Assembly (NCBI RefSeq): GCF_003182255.1 | Contig: NZ_QGTQ01000008.1 | Span: 124,001 to 188,000, forward strand | Reading direction: 5' to 3' | Source of the DNA: Paenibacillus cellulosilyticus | GTDB taxonomy: Bacteria > Bacillota > Bacilli > Paenibacillales > Paenibacillaceae | DNA length: 64,000 nt | In this document: one piece after another, positions 10,543 to 19,162 of the stretch | Numbering within the stretch: the stretch's first letter is position 1 | Layout: every line of letters begins with the position of its first letter | Notes under the pieces: model-generated | Seen by the model: only the letters and a program-made list of their open reading frames with translations | Told to the model about the DNA's origin: nothing | Databases searched by the model: none | Position numbers and translations under genes: made by a program

Positions 10543-11054
10543 GTATACCCCTCCTGTTCGCCCAAAATATGACGTGCTAGCTCACGGGCTCGGCGTAACC
10601 ACGTCTTAATGGTGTTCTCGGGTTTCCGGTAGATTTCGGCTAGGTCTTTAATCGATATGTCGTTTATGTAATATAGCTGGAGGAGATGTCTCTCCTCGTC
10701 CGGTATTGATGCTAGCAGCTGCTCCAGTTCAACTAGCTCATATCCGCTCTCAGTTGTCGAAGGAAGCGTCGCATTCCCTATCTCGATCAGCTGCTTGTGC
10801 TGTCGATGAATTCGATTGCATTCATTGATCAGAATGCGCAGCAGCCAAGTTTTGAAATAAGCAGGCTCTCGCAGCGTGGTGATCTTCTCAAACGACTTTA
10901 GAATCGCTTCTTGAATGGCGTCGCTGCAATCCGCATCTCGTTTGAGTATCGTTCTGGCCACTTGGTACATCACGACTTTATGGGCTTGGATGAGATTCTC
11001 AAAGGCTGGTATGCTGCCTCTTTGGGCTTTCTTCACTTCCTTCATTACGTCCAA
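10518..11054 (-). CDS. ECF-type RNA polymerase sigma factor
   Basis: This 178-residue protein has sigma region 2 (DADCSDAIQEAILKSFEKI with YFKTWLLRILINEC) and region 4 (ISIKDLAEIYRKPENTIKTW). It lacks region 1 and most of region 3, as expected for group 4 factors of the SigV/SigW kind. The TTG at 11054 is taken as start because an AGGAGG lies six bases before it. The in-frame ATG nine bases later is less well placed. It is co-transcribed with the DUF4179 gene. I could not identify a self-type promoter with confidence. Confidence 0.9.
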   Translation of the reverse strand: MDVMKEVKKAQRGSIPAFENLIQAHKVVMYQVARTILKRDADCSDAIQEAILKSFEKITTLREPAYFKTWLLRILINECNRIHRQHKQLIEIGNATLPSTTESGYELVELEQLLASIPDEERHLLQLYYINDISIKDLAEIYRKPENTIKTWLRRARELARHILGEQEGYTWKNGSSD

Positions 11055-11140
11055 TGCATCTCCTCCTTTCGTTTAGACGTATGTTAGATGCACAACAGCG
11101 CGGTGAGGTTTCATAATTAGAAAAAATAGACATCCGATCA

Positions 11141-11328
11141 GGTGAAGGCGCTAAAGCCGAGATCTCAGCCATATTCGAGCACAATCATATTGAACCGAAA
11201 GTTCGGTTCACGACCTGGGATGATACGCCATCATGTCGATGGTGGAGAACGGACTTGGAATCATCATTTTACCAGAGTTTATCTTAGTCGTGAGTTCTCG
11301 ATTGACTTGCTCGAACTTCTTGCATGCC
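11141..11328 (+). pseudogene. Remnant of a LysR-family regulator (effector-domain fragment)
   Basis: The plus strand translates as GEGAKAEISAIFEHNHIEPK, then VRFTTWDD, in one frame. It continues one frame over from 11233 as MSMVENGLGIIILPEFIL. Together these match the C-terminal co-inducer domain of LysR regulators, where TTWDDYAIMSMVENGLG is common. Loss of one T after GATGAT at about 11224 explains the shift. No N-terminal helix-turn-helix, start codon or ribosome site remains, and the fragment ends at a terminator. It is a decayed gene fragment with no expected product. Confidence 0.7.
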
Positions 11329-11354
11329 AAAAAGCCGCAATTACGCGGCTTTTT
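11329..11354. terminator. Bidirectional terminator
   Basis: AAAAAGCCGC and GCGGCTTTTT (perfect 10-bp stem, 6-base loop) lie between the LysR remnant and the 3' end of the YheC/YheD gene. Confidence 0.88.
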
Positions 11355-11375
11355 GGGCGGTATTCCGATTTGGAT

Positions 11376-12143
11376 TCACTTTACGAGATGCAAGTCATCG
11401 GGTGGCTGTTGTCGTGTATTAGCCCGGTCATAGCGTTGTATTTTACGGAATATTCTTCGGTCCGGATGCTTGAGAAAAATATAAGGGTCTGGACTCGTAT
11501 TCACTTCAAGAATCCAAGGCTTCAAGTCTGATTCCAATGCAATATCCAGTCCGATCTTATAAACGCGCGGGAAAGATTTCTTCATCGTACGCCCGGTAGC
11601 AACACCCAGCATCGACAACGCTTGCAGCTGCTTGCTTACTTGTTCGGTATGCGGCGCAAGAAGACGCTCTGCGATTACGATTTCTCCCCCGTTATGGTAA
11701 TTGGTTACGATCTTTTGTTTACCCGCTACTCTTCCGATGATCCCTGTTGTTTCCCACTTCTTCAGAGGAGACCATTGAACCATTACCCTAAGGTCAAATC
11801 GCCTTCCTTTGTACTTCAGAAGGTTGACTCCCCTCTGTGCAAGGTAGCGCTTCCCCTTCGTATCTCTTAGAATCGATGCATACATCGGGTTGAAGTCGGC
11901 ATAGGTTCTTATTTTCTTATCAAGTTGGTATCGATAGCCGCCTGACTTCACTTTCTCTACTCGCATAACACCATTGCCGTAGGTGCCGAATTCCGGCTTA
12001 ATGTAGACCATTCCATACTTATTCACTAGCCCGTTTAGGCTGCTTCTGGTCATACGAACCGTTTCCGGGATGTGCCTTGCCAACTCACTATCGTTTTGAA
12101 TCGCTCTCGTTTTCCTCCACTTGCTTCCGATGTGTGCGGACAT
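11376..12143 (-). CDS. YheC/YheD-family ATP-grasp spore-coat-associated protein
   Basis: This 255-residue protein has the ATP-grasp elements of the YheC/YheD family: VYIKPEFGTYGNGVMRV near residues 45-61, GRRFDLRVMVQ near 112-122, and GLDIALESDLKPWILEVNTSPDP near 198-220, whose acidic and Asn residues bind magnesium and ATP. In Bacillus these proteins are linked to the forespore coat and their substrate is unknown. This copy is short, close to the bare catalytic domain, compared with 360 or more residues for YheC and YheD themselves. It stands alone between terminators. Confidence 0.87.
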   Translation of the reverse strand: MSAHIGSKWRKTRAIQNDSELARHIPETVRMTRSSLNGLVNKYGMVYIKPEFGTYGNGVMRVEKVKSGGYRYQLDKKIRTYADFNPMYASILRDTKGKRYLAQRGVNLLKYKGRRFDLRVMVQWSPLKKWETTGIIGRVAGKQKIVTNYHNGGEIVIAERLLAPHTEQVSKQLQALSMLGVATGRTMKKSFPRVYKIGLDIALESDLKPWILEVNTSPDPYIFLKHPDRRIFRKIQRYDRANTRQQPPDDLHLVK

Positions 12144-12330
12144 TCGTTCTTTTGTCCCCTCCTTGGCTGGTTCTCGCTTATCATTTATTTAATAAATGCT
12201 ATTATCTACGGAGTTTCCGATCGGCGGTGAAACCGTAATTAGCTCCGGTGCAATCATAAGAAGTTTCACGCTCTCCTTGCTCCTTCTCACTATTGACCAG
12301 ACGAATTATGCTATTCAATTCAATGAAAAA

Positions 12331-12370
12331 AGCTACCCCTATTAGCCTACTAGGCCTAATAAGGGCAGCT
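12331..12370 (-). terminator. Terminator at the end of the 14-gene leftward array
   Basis: An imperfect hairpin (AGCTGCCCTTATTAGGCC against GGCTAATAGGGGTAGCT) is followed on the minus strand by TTTTTT. It directly follows the DapA-like gene. Confidence 0.75.
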
Positions 12371-12375
12371 CTTCC

Positions 12376-13290
12376 TTACACGAGCGATCCTTCAGCAGCG
12401 GAGATCAGCTGTTGGTTGATCAGCATTTGCTTCAGGTTCTGTTTGCGTGCTTCGCTCAGCGGCGTGAGTGGAAGACGAACCTTATCGCAAGCGATAACGC
12501 CCATTTCCTTCAGCGCGAATTTGAAGCATTGAATGAACTCGTTGCGGATCGAACCGGTAACGATTGCCTGTGGCGCGATGTGACGGTCATGCAGCACCTG
12601 TGCTTCTTGATATCTCTTCTCTTGAACAAGTTGGAAAATGTTCGTCAGCACATCCGCGCGTAGGTTGCCAGCTGCAGTCGTCAGGCCGATTGCACCCTCG
12701 ATCAGCTCCGGCATAATGAGCAGATCTTCACCAGCCAATACCCCAACCTCACCGCCAAACGCTTCGTGAATCTCGCGTACCTTCGACGGCTTTGGCGTTG
12801 TTAGCTTCAAGTAACGCATACGCGTTGTCAATTGACGAACTTGATCGATAACGCCAACAGGCACCTCAACACCGCCGCCGCCGTCATAGATCATCAAGTC
12901 GATGTTGCCTATCAGGCCGATCGTGGCAAAGTGCTGGATCATGCCTTCCGTCGTTACTTGACCATAATACGGCGGTGTAACAAGCACCGCGTCCGCACCT
13001 TTCTCCGACGCATATGCAGCCAGTTCTGCAGCGATGTCCGTACCGGAATGCGAAGCGCCAACGGTCAAGCTTGCACGGCCCTTGAGACGCTCGGAAGCAA
13101 TATCGATGATCCGTTTCTTCTCCGCGTTAGTCAACGCATAGAATTCGCCTGTCGTTCCAAGTGTAATAACGCCTTCCGTTCCAAGATTCATGACATGATC
13201 CAACAGGTTAATTAAGCTGCGCTCATCGATTTCGCCCTGCTCGTTGAATGGTGTAGGAATAATGACTTGGTTTCCTTTAATCATCTTCAT
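12376..13290 (-). CDS. DapA/NAL-family class I aldolase, atypical
   Basis: This 304-residue TIM-barrel lyase carries the GTTGE motif (residues 45-49, pyruvate carboxylate binding), Tyr135 and the Schiff-base Lys162 (RYLKLTTP). The region that reads YNVPGRT in dihydrodipicolinate synthases is YDGGGGVEV here. The arginine that holds the aspartate-semialdehyde carboxylate is therefore absent, and lysine synthesis is unlikely. The family condenses or cleaves pyruvate with an aldehyde. It is the last gene of the leftward biosynthetic array. I infer it makes or breaks a 4-hydroxy-2-oxo acid intermediate. The actual aldehyde is unknown. Confidence 0.87.
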   Translation of the reverse strand: MKMIKGNQVIIPTPFNEQGEIDERSLINLLDHVMNLGTEGVITLGTTGEFYALTNAEKKRIIDIASERLKGRASLTVGASHSGTDIAAELAAYASEKGADAVLVTPPYYGQVTTEGMIQHFATIGLIGNIDLMIYDGGGGVEVPVGVIDQVRQLTTRMRYLKLTTPKPSKVREIHEAFGGEVGVLAGEDLLIMPELIEGAIGLTTAAGNLRADVLTNIFQLVQEKRYQEAQVLHDRHIAPQAIVTGSIRNEFIQCFKFALKEMGVIACDKVRLPLTPLSEARKQNLKQMLINQQLISAAEGSLV

Positions 13291-13359
13291 TTCTCTCCTT
13301 TAGTGATCCTATTTAGTTAACATATTTAATTAACGTGCCTAATTCATGTAATTAATGAA

Positions 13360-14382
13360 TTATCGCGAGCTGGAAATAACGACAGCTTTGCCGATCGTCG
13401 GCGTCTCGAGACATTGCACGATCCGATCCAGCTCGTCGAGTTGGATTCGTTCTGTGAACAGACGCTCAAGCGCAAGCGGACTTTCCTGCAGGATGCGCAG
13501 CGCTACTGGGAAGTTCCGATCATACGTCTCAGAGATGCCGCGAATCGTCAGATCCTTCTGGCAGATCAGCCAGAACGGGAATGATGCTGGTGCCGCAGCG
13601 GGCACGAATGCACCGAACTCAATGACCATACCGCCAATGTCGACAAGCTCGACTGCCTGCGTGAATGCTCGCGCACTGCCTGCACAGTCAATAACGGCCG
13701 ATACTCCCTCCAGCCCTTCCAGCGAGTTGACGGTTTGAAGCGGACCGATCCGCCGTGCGAATGCCATCGCTTCTTCATTAATGTCGTACAGATGAACATC
13801 CAAGCCATAGAACTTGGCTGCTGTGTAGACGCACAAGCCAGCTGGTCCAGCTCCAAGCACAACTACTTTGCCGAGGTCACTCAAATTAGCGGCATCGGTG
13901 ATTTTCTCGATGGCACCAACTGCACACGCCATAATTTCTGCGAAGCTCGCACGATCATCCGACATGGCGTCCGGGATTTTGAACAGCTTCGTGCCGGCGC
14001 GCAGCTCCATCGTCTCGGCGAATGAGCCATTCCGCTCTGGTGACGCGAACGGTGTAAAACCGTAGACGAAACGGTTCGAGCAGTATTTGCGCTTCATGAT
14101 GCAGTTGCGGCACTTGCCGCAGTTGATGCCCGGTGCCACGATCACGCGTTCGCCAAGCTGAACCGAATCGCCGAGCAGCAGCTCGGGACGCTCCAGCTTG
14201 TCCACGATGCCGACGATTTCATGGCCGATAACGAATGGTCCATCGCCAAGCCGCTGCGCCAAAATGTGACGATCGGACCCGCACACGCCAGTTTGCAGTA
14301 CGCGCAAGCTGTTCGGGCTTCCGCCTTCTTCAATCTCTTCCTTATACAGCTTACCCGACCGGTATATAATCGCTTTTGACAT
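13360..14382 (-). CDS. Zinc-binding medium-chain dehydrogenase (sorbitol/threonine dehydrogenase type)
   Basis: The catalytic zinc motif GVCGSDRHILAQR and GHEIVG, the four structural cysteines (CGKCRNCIMKRKYC) and the Rossmann glycines (VLGAGPAGLCVYTA) are all present. The start at 14382 (MSKAIIYRSG) follows AAGGA by nine bases. It lies inside the upstream aminotransferase gene by about 30 bases, so translation is probably coupled. Within the array it would oxidise or reduce a hydroxyl or keto group on the assembled intermediate, which is inference. It is not close to the YahK-like enzyme at 7372. Confidence 0.88.
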   Translation of the reverse strand: MSKAIIYRSGKLYKEEIEEGGSPNSLRVLQTGVCGSDRHILAQRLGDGPFVIGHEIVGIVDKLERPELLLGDSVQLGERVIVAPGINCGKCRNCIMKRKYCSNRFVYGFTPFASPERNGSFAETMELRAGTKLFKIPDAMSDDRASFAEIMACAVGAIEKITDAANLSDLGKVVVLGAGPAGLCVYTAAKFYGLDVHLYDINEEAMAFARRIGPLQTVNSLEGLEGVSAVIDCAGSARAFTQAVELVDIGGMVIEFGAFVPAAAPASFPFWLICQKDLTIRGISETYDRNFPVALRILQESPLALERLFTERIQLDELDRIVQCLETPTIGKAVVISSSR

Positions 14383-15556
14383 GAGCATCATCCTTTATCT
14401 GTTTCATCCTAGCTATTGCTTCCTTGATCCGTTCCTCCGTTACGCAAAGAGAAAACCGAAGGAATCCTTCTCCATAAGAGCCATAACCGCTGCCCGGATT
14501 ACAAGCAATGGAGCACTGCTCCAGCAGCATACGCGAGATGTCCCATGAGCTGCCCTTATATGGAGGCTTCGCCCAAATGAACATTCCCGCACGCGGTGAA
14601 GCTGCGGTGAACCCCAGTTCACGCAAGCCCTCGACTAGCAGATCTCGACGAGCGCGATATACGCTTCTCAGCCAATCGAGATAGCCGTCTTCTTGCAGCA
14701 TCGCGGCTGCAGCCGCCTTTTGGAATGGCGTGAACATGCCTGCATCGGTATACTGCTTCAGATCGAGTACCTTGGCGACCGTATCCGCATGTCCAGCGAT
14801 CATTCCGATCCTCCAACCGCAAATATTGTACGTCTTTGAGAGACTTGTCAGCTCGACGGCGCATTCGAGTGCGCCTGGAACCGATAAAATGCTTGCTGGC
14901 GGGTCCTCGTAATACAGTTCGCCGTACGCATTGTCGTTGCAGACGATAAATTCATATCGCTTCGCGAGCTCGATCAGCCGCGTGTAAAATGGAACGTCGG
15001 CTGCCGCGCCAATGGGGTTGTTCGGGTAATTGACGATCATGAGCTTGGTTCTATGAAAAACCTCTTCTGGAATTTGGCCGAGATCCGGCAAATACCCATT
15101 CCCTTCGAGCAGTGGAGTGAAATAGATGTCCGCACCGGTCAACTCCGCGCATGGCTCATACGTCGGATAACCCGGATTACACAAAATAACGACGTCGCCA
15201 GGCTTCAGGAGCGCAAGACTTAAGTACCGCGCTCCTTCCTTCGACCCGATAAGTCCAATCAGTTCCCGATCAGGGTCAAGTCGTACACCGTAGCGACGAT
15301 CGTACATCACCGCAGCTGCTTCACGGAAGGCTCGAATGCCTCGAGACTCCCCTTCGGGGTATCGATGATTATCTGGATGGTTGATTTCATTCACGAGTGT
15401 CTCCAGCATGGCCGAAGGCATAGGCAGATCCGGATTGCCGATCGTGAAATCGATGACGTCCTTACCCTGCTGCAGCGACGCGTTCACCATACTGCGCATC
15501 GTAAACGATAAATACTCGCCTTCTCGTTTCGCGGTCAATCCATTCACCTGCCGCAT
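14351..15556 (-). CDS. Class I/II PLP aminotransferase (LL-DAP aminotransferase-like)
   Basis: This fold-type I aminotransferase has 401 residues. Visible landmarks are the substrate-binding DFTIGNPDLPMP near residue 36, NYPNNPIG near 177, CNDNAYGELYY near 203, the PLP lysine in ELTSLSKTYNICGWRIG near 240-254, and the C-terminal arginine in GFLRFSLC. The closest families are LL-diaminopimelate aminotransferase and the alanine/glutamate group. Inside this array it would convert an oxo acid to an amino acid, perhaps the product of the DapA-like aldolase. Its 3' end overlaps the dehydrogenase start. Confidence 0.9.
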   Translation of the reverse strand: MRQVNGLTAKREGEYLSFTMRSMVNASLQQGKDVIDFTIGNPDLPMPSAMLETLVNEINHPDNHRYPEGESRGIRAFREAAAVMYDRRYGVRLDPDRELIGLIGSKEGARYLSLALLKPGDVVILCNPGYPTYEPCAELTGADIYFTPLLEGNGYLPDLGQIPEEVFHRTKLMIVNYPNNPIGAAADVPFYTRLIELAKRYEFIVCNDNAYGELYYEDPPASILSVPGALECAVELTSLSKTYNICGWRIGMIAGHADTVAKVLDLKQYTDAGMFTPFQKAAAAAMLQEDGYLDWLRSVYRARRDLLVEGLRELGFTAASPRAGMFIWAKPPYKGSSWDISRMLLEQCSIACNPGSGYGSYGEGFLRFSLCVTEERIKEAIARMKQIKDDAHVKSDYIPVG

Positions 15557-15567
15557 CTATTCACCGG

Positions 15568-16224
15568 TTAGTCACGCGAAGCGGTCACCGGCTGTAATTG
15601 GTTCATCATGAGTTGTTGGAACGAAAGCATATCATGCACCATATAATCCGGATTCACGGATCGCAGCTCTTCTTCGGAAGAGACGCCCCATAGTGCAGCG
15701 CAGCTTCTTACCTTCGCATTGCGCGCTGCCATAATATCGTTGTCGGCATCGCCGAGCATAATCGCGTCATCGGGCTTAGCGCCGAGCTCTGCAAGCGCTT
15801 TGAGGATCGGTTCAGCGTGAGGTTTCGGATTCGATACGTCATCACCTGCAACAACCGTGCCGAAGTAGTGACCGATTTCATGACGTTCCAGCATTTCGAG
15901 CGTCCGCATCCGATCCTTTCCCGTAACGATGCCCATCTTAAAGCCTCGCGATTGAAAATAGTCCAGCACCTCGCGTACATGGGCATGCAGCGGTACCAGG
16001 TTAATCAATCGTCTGCTGTAGCTGCAGAAGTGTTCGTGCATTTCGATCGGAAGGTTCATTTTGCGCATAATGTTCGGGAAAGAGTCCCCCATGTTCCGCA
16101 AATATTCATCCACTGGCGGTTCTCCACTGCCGATGAACTCCCGATAACTAAGCGTGAATGCTGCACGGATCACGTACTCCGAATCGATAATGACGCCGTC
16201 AAAGTCGAACAGTATGGTTTTCAT
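15568..16224 (-). CDS. HAD-family hydrolase (phosphoglycolate-phosphatase type)
   Basis: The four HAD motifs are visible: DFDGVIIDSE (residues 7-16, nucleophile Asp), the Thr in MGIVTGKDR near 115, the Lys in NPKPHAEP near 151, and MLGDADNDIMAARNA near 175 for magnesium. A helical cap of type C1 follows motif I. These enzymes are magnesium-dependent phosphomonoesterases. In antibiotic pathways such phosphatases can release the active form or remove a biosynthetic phosphate. That role here is inference from the position between the aminotransferase and the BtrH-like acyltransferase. Confidence 0.88.
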   Translation of the reverse strand: MKTILFDFDGVIIDSEYVIRAAFTLSYREFIGSGEPPVDEYLRNMGDSFPNIMRKMNLPIEMHEHFCSYSRRLINLVPLHAHVREVLDYFQSRGFKMGIVTGKDRMRTLEMLERHEIGHYFGTVVAGDDVSNPKPHAEPILKALAELGAKPDDAIMLGDADNDIMAARNAKVRSCAALWGVSSEEELRSVNPDYMVHDMLSFQQLMMNQLQPVTASRD

Positions 16225-16242
16225 CTCTATTCCCTCCCGGAA

Positions 16243-17205
16243 TCAAACAGATAGGATAGACTCGGCAAGCTTCTCTTCGTCGTCGGCAAGCCCGTTCACG
16301 ATCGTCGAAATATATGCCATAACTTCTGCTGGTTCTGGGCTGAAATACGCCTTCATAAGCAGGTCGAATACCGTGCGCCAACGGGAAGACAAATCCTGCA
16401 GCGCTGCGGATGCATCCGCCAGTACGGCTGTATGGGCACGACGATTCATCCAATCAAGCGCCATCGCAAACTGCCGCCTGCCGCGGAACGTCTCGCGCGT
16501 TTCATAAAAGAGTGGCGCGATCAGCGGCAGTGCCGTATAGCCTTCCACCTCCGCTTTAATGTCCACAGCCACCAACGAAGCTGCGAATTGACGCATTTCA
16601 TCGAACGTTCCGAGAGAGCGGCCGTTATGAAGCAGTTTTTCCGCTGCTTGCTTCAGAAGCTTCTCCCAATCCAAGCTGATCTGCGTTGCCGCGACTCTTC
16701 GGAACAGCGTAAGCTCAAGGCAGCCCTGCTCGAAATGCGTAAAAGGCAGTCGTGCCGGCTGGCTTCCTTCAATAATGTTGATCCCGTACAAATCACCGTT
16801 ATCCTTGTCGGTTCGAGTGACGAACGTGTAATGCATAAAATGCATTTTCTGATAAGGCGCCTTGTACCAAGGACACCAGTAGGCATCCATCCCGACCGCG
16901 ACAGGGTTATTCTGAAGAAGCTCCTCTTGAACATGCCGGTAAACCTGATCGCTCGACAGTCTGTCATTCATCTCAAGTGATATTCCGTGAAATTGTCGCA
17001 GCCACTCGTAATCTGGCGTTCGCTGGGCACTTAAGCGCGGCCCGATCAACTGCGTGGTGCTCTGTTCAGCCGGACCGAATCGGAAGTCCCAAGCGCGGAT
17101 AAACATCATTTCGTAATCGCAACCGACGGATGAAGCATACGAGGCAATTAAATTCTCGTGACAATCCAGCATTTCGTCGTTCTTCACTGTGATCGTGTCC
17201 AGCAT
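16243..17205 (-). CDS. BtrH-like acyltransferase (butirosin biosynthesis protein H N-terminal domain)
   Basis: This 320-residue protein resembles the BtrH_N domain (PF14399). A nucleophile-type Cys-His pair sits near the start (MLDCHENLIASYASSVGCDY, Cys15), and a second block reads VAVGMDAYWCPWY then HFMHYTF with histidines at 122 and 125. BtrH in butirosin synthesis moves an acyl group from an acyl carrier protein onto an amine, using a cysteine-protease-like fold. An acyl carrier protein and its adenylating ligase are two and three genes upstream, as in butirosin. The C-terminal half is helical, like DUF4872. The assignment rests on motif layout and context. Confidence 0.68.
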   Translation of the reverse strand: MLDTITVKNDEMLDCHENLIASYASSVGCDYEMMFIRAWDFRFGPAEQSTTQLIGPRLSAQRTPDYEWLRQFHGISLEMNDRLSSDQVYRHVQEELLQNNPVAVGMDAYWCPWYKAPYQKMHFMHYTFVTRTDKDNGDLYGINIIEGSQPARLPFTHFEQGCLELTLFRRVAATQISLDWEKLLKQAAEKLLHNGRSLGTFDEMRQFAASLVAVDIKAEVEGYTALPLIAPLFYETRETFRGRRQFAMALDWMNRRAHTAVLADASAALQDLSSRWRTVFDLLMKAYFSPEPAEVMAYISTIVNGLADDEEKLAESILSV

Positions 17206-17217
17206 ACGTATTCGAAT

Positions 17218-18462
17218 TCACATCCCTTCTGCAGGTTGAATAACGGCTGCTTCACCCCCTTTCGTAGTGTCAGGAGCCAGATAGCGCCGGCAGCGCAGTG
17301 TGTAGACAGCCAGTTGAATCGACATGACTGCCGCACCGATCATGAACAGCGTCGACAGCGAGGCATAGGTGAGAATATAACCGGAGACGCTTGCACCAAC
17401 GCCTGTTCCTAGGCTGATCGCGAATATTTCGATCCCTGAGAACGAACCGCGCTGCGACTCCGGGAACGTCATAAGCATCGGGCTGTAGATCGCACCGGGG
17501 AGCATGGCCATAAGACTCGATCGTGAAATCCATAGTGAGATGAACAAATACACCCAGGCAACAGGCATTAGCAGCAGCAAAGCGATGTTGATGGCAAGGA
17601 TACGGGCGGCAGTCCGCTCATTCCCCCATCGTGCGAGCAGCATCGGCGCTAGGAATGCTGCAATGCAGGAGCCAACCGTTGATAGTGATACAACGACACC
17701 AACCGATTGTTCATTAAGTCCGAAGTAGTCTCGGCAGATCAATGTAATCATCGATGAGAATAAGCCAACCGACAATGAAGCAAGCACAATATAAAGCAAG
17801 AACCAGCTTAGCTTGGCATCCAATCTCATGCGTGGGGCCGAATGCCCACCTTCACTGTCATCCTGCACTGCCAAACGTTTGCGCGGGAGCAATACGCGTC
17901 CGACACCGATCAACATAATCGCAACGCCGCTTATCCATATAGAGAGCCGATACGGATTCGCCGCTCCATCCTCTAGCTCCGTCAGCACGCTGCCTGACAG
18001 ATTGCCTGCGAACATAGCTGCTTGGTAGCTGACGATAAGCATGTTGAATACAAGCTGCTTGTACTTCTCCTCCACAAGGCTGACGATGAACGGAAATTCC
18101 GAGGATAAGATAAAAGCACTTCCGGCGCTGAACACGAGCTGACCCGCAACAAGCATGATCGAATCACCGGCGGCTGCAATGACAGCCATGCCAACGCCTT
18201 GTGCCAAGCAGCCGAATACCATGCTTCGGTGATAGCCGAAACGATCGCACAGCCGACCGGCCCATATAGAGATGATCGCTGTCGCCACCGAGCCGGCGGC
18301 GATAATGTTGCCGATTGCAAAGTTCGTAATGCCAATCGCCTTCAGGTGAAAGTTAAGATTGAGGTTCCATACCCCCATCCCGAAGCCGAACAGCAGCTCG
18401 GTGATGAGGAACCATTTTACAGGGAAAGGCAGTCCCGCAATGGATTTCACGTAGTCGATCAT
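17218..18462 (-). CDS. MFS transporter
   Basis: This 414-residue protein has twelve predicted membrane helices, the motif A loop AGRLCDRFGYHRS near residues 68-80, and a charged central loop near 190-215. Its start overlaps the end of the GNAT gene by four bases. It is most likely the exporter, or one of two, for the compound made by the array. Drug-efflux and sugar-efflux branches share this layout, so the substrate cannot be stated. Confidence 0.9.
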   Translation of the reverse strand: MIDYVKSIAGLPFPVKWFLITELLFGFGMGVWNLNLNFHLKAIGITNFAIGNIIAAGSVATAIISIWAGRLCDRFGYHRSMVFGCLAQGVGMAVIAAAGDSIMLVAGQLVFSAGSAFILSSEFPFIVSLVEEKYKQLVFNMLIVSYQAAMFAGNLSGSVLTELEDGAANPYRLSIWISGVAIMLIGVGRVLLPRKRLAVQDDSEGGHSAPRMRLDAKLSWFLLYIVLASLSVGLFSSMITLICRDYFGLNEQSVGVVVSLSTVGSCIAAFLAPMLLARWGNERTAARILAINIALLLLMPVAWVYLFISLWISRSSLMAMLPGAIYSPMLMTFPESQRGSFSGIEIFAISLGTGVGASVSGYILTYASLSTLFMIGAAVMSIQLAVYTLRCRRYLAPDTTKGGEAAVIQPAEGM

Positions 18463-18911
18463 TCACCGGCCTCGGTACGTTTCACGAAGCGGTAGCCTGT
18501 GATTTGATAACCGAGCTCCTTGTAAAAATGGTGCGCTTCCTCTTCGCGTCCGAAGCCGCTGACCAGCCATGTTCCGATACAGCCTTCTCGCTCTGCAAGC
18601 TCCTCAGCGAATGCCATTAATGCCTTGCCAACGCCTTTGCGACGTGCCTCGGGACGAACGACGATACCCGAAATCTCCCCGAATTTGCTGACCTCTTCCA
18701 TGTTATGACGGATACGGAAGGACAGCAGGCCCAGTACATCCTCGCCTTCACAGCATAGGTAGATGGAGTCGATATCGCTGCGTTCCACGAGCGCTAGACG
18801 ATTGTGCACTTCGTCCGTTGAGATCGGATGTCCGCCTAGCTCTTCTAGCAGTACTTCCAGCACTGCTGCGTCTTGATAACCCGCTTGTCGGATGGTCAAT
18901 GTGTTGATCAT
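18459..18911 (-). CDS. GNAT-family N-acetyltransferase
   Basis: This 150-residue protein has the acetyl-CoA loop VVRPEARRKGVGKALM near residues 86-101 and the end motif AHHFYKELGYQITGYRFVKR. It overlaps the upstream carrier-protein gene and the downstream MFS gene by four bases each, so it is firmly part of the array. It could acetylate an amine of the product for self-protection or as a biosynthetic step. Both are inference. The substrate is unknown. Confidence 0.88.
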   Translation of the reverse strand: MINTLTIRQAGYQDAAVLEVLLEELGGHPISTDEVHNRLALVERSDIDSIYLCCEGEDVLGLLSFRIRHNMEEVSKFGEISGIVVRPEARRKGVGKALMAFAEELAEREGCIGTWLVSGFGREEEAHHFYKELGYQITGYRFVKRTEAGE

Positions 18912-19162
18912 GCGATTCCCTCCGCATTCTTCGCGATTTCTGATAGATAGGCTGACAGACTCGCCACATCGGTGTACCTATTCATATTGAGATGCGCATC
19001 ATCGATCCGAATCTTGAACGTATTCTCCAGCTCCACGACGAGCTGAACGAACTGAAACGAATCAATGCCGAGGTCATCCTTCAGCAAACTGTGCGACTCC
19101 ACCGGATTTACACCTGTAATTTTGAGCAAAATGTCTCGTACGCCTTGGTCAATACGCTCCAT
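18908..19162 (-). CDS. Acyl carrier protein
   Basis: This 84-residue four-helix carrier has the phosphopantetheine serine in DDLGIDSFQFVQLVVELE (Ser35). Helix II and the acidic face are typical of bacterial carriers. The gene starts directly after the adenylating ligase gene and overlaps the GNAT gene by four bases. With the ligase before it, this forms a load-and-carry pair that would hold an amino- or hydroxy-acyl thioester for a transferase. It is too divergent in context to be the fatty-acid carrier. Confidence 0.93.
   Translation of the reverse strand: MERIDQGVRDILLKITGVNPVESHSLLKDDLGIDSFQFVQLVVELENTFKIRIDDAHLNMNRYTDVASLSAYLSEIAKNAEGIA

Noticed and set aside
11142-11531. 129-codon open frame on the plus strand
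   Set aside because: It is a third frame through the LysR remnant, terminator and antisense part of the YheC/YheD gene, with no protein signal.
16432-16980. 182-codon plus-strand frame inside the array
   Set aside because: It is antisense to the BtrH-like gene and has shadow composition.
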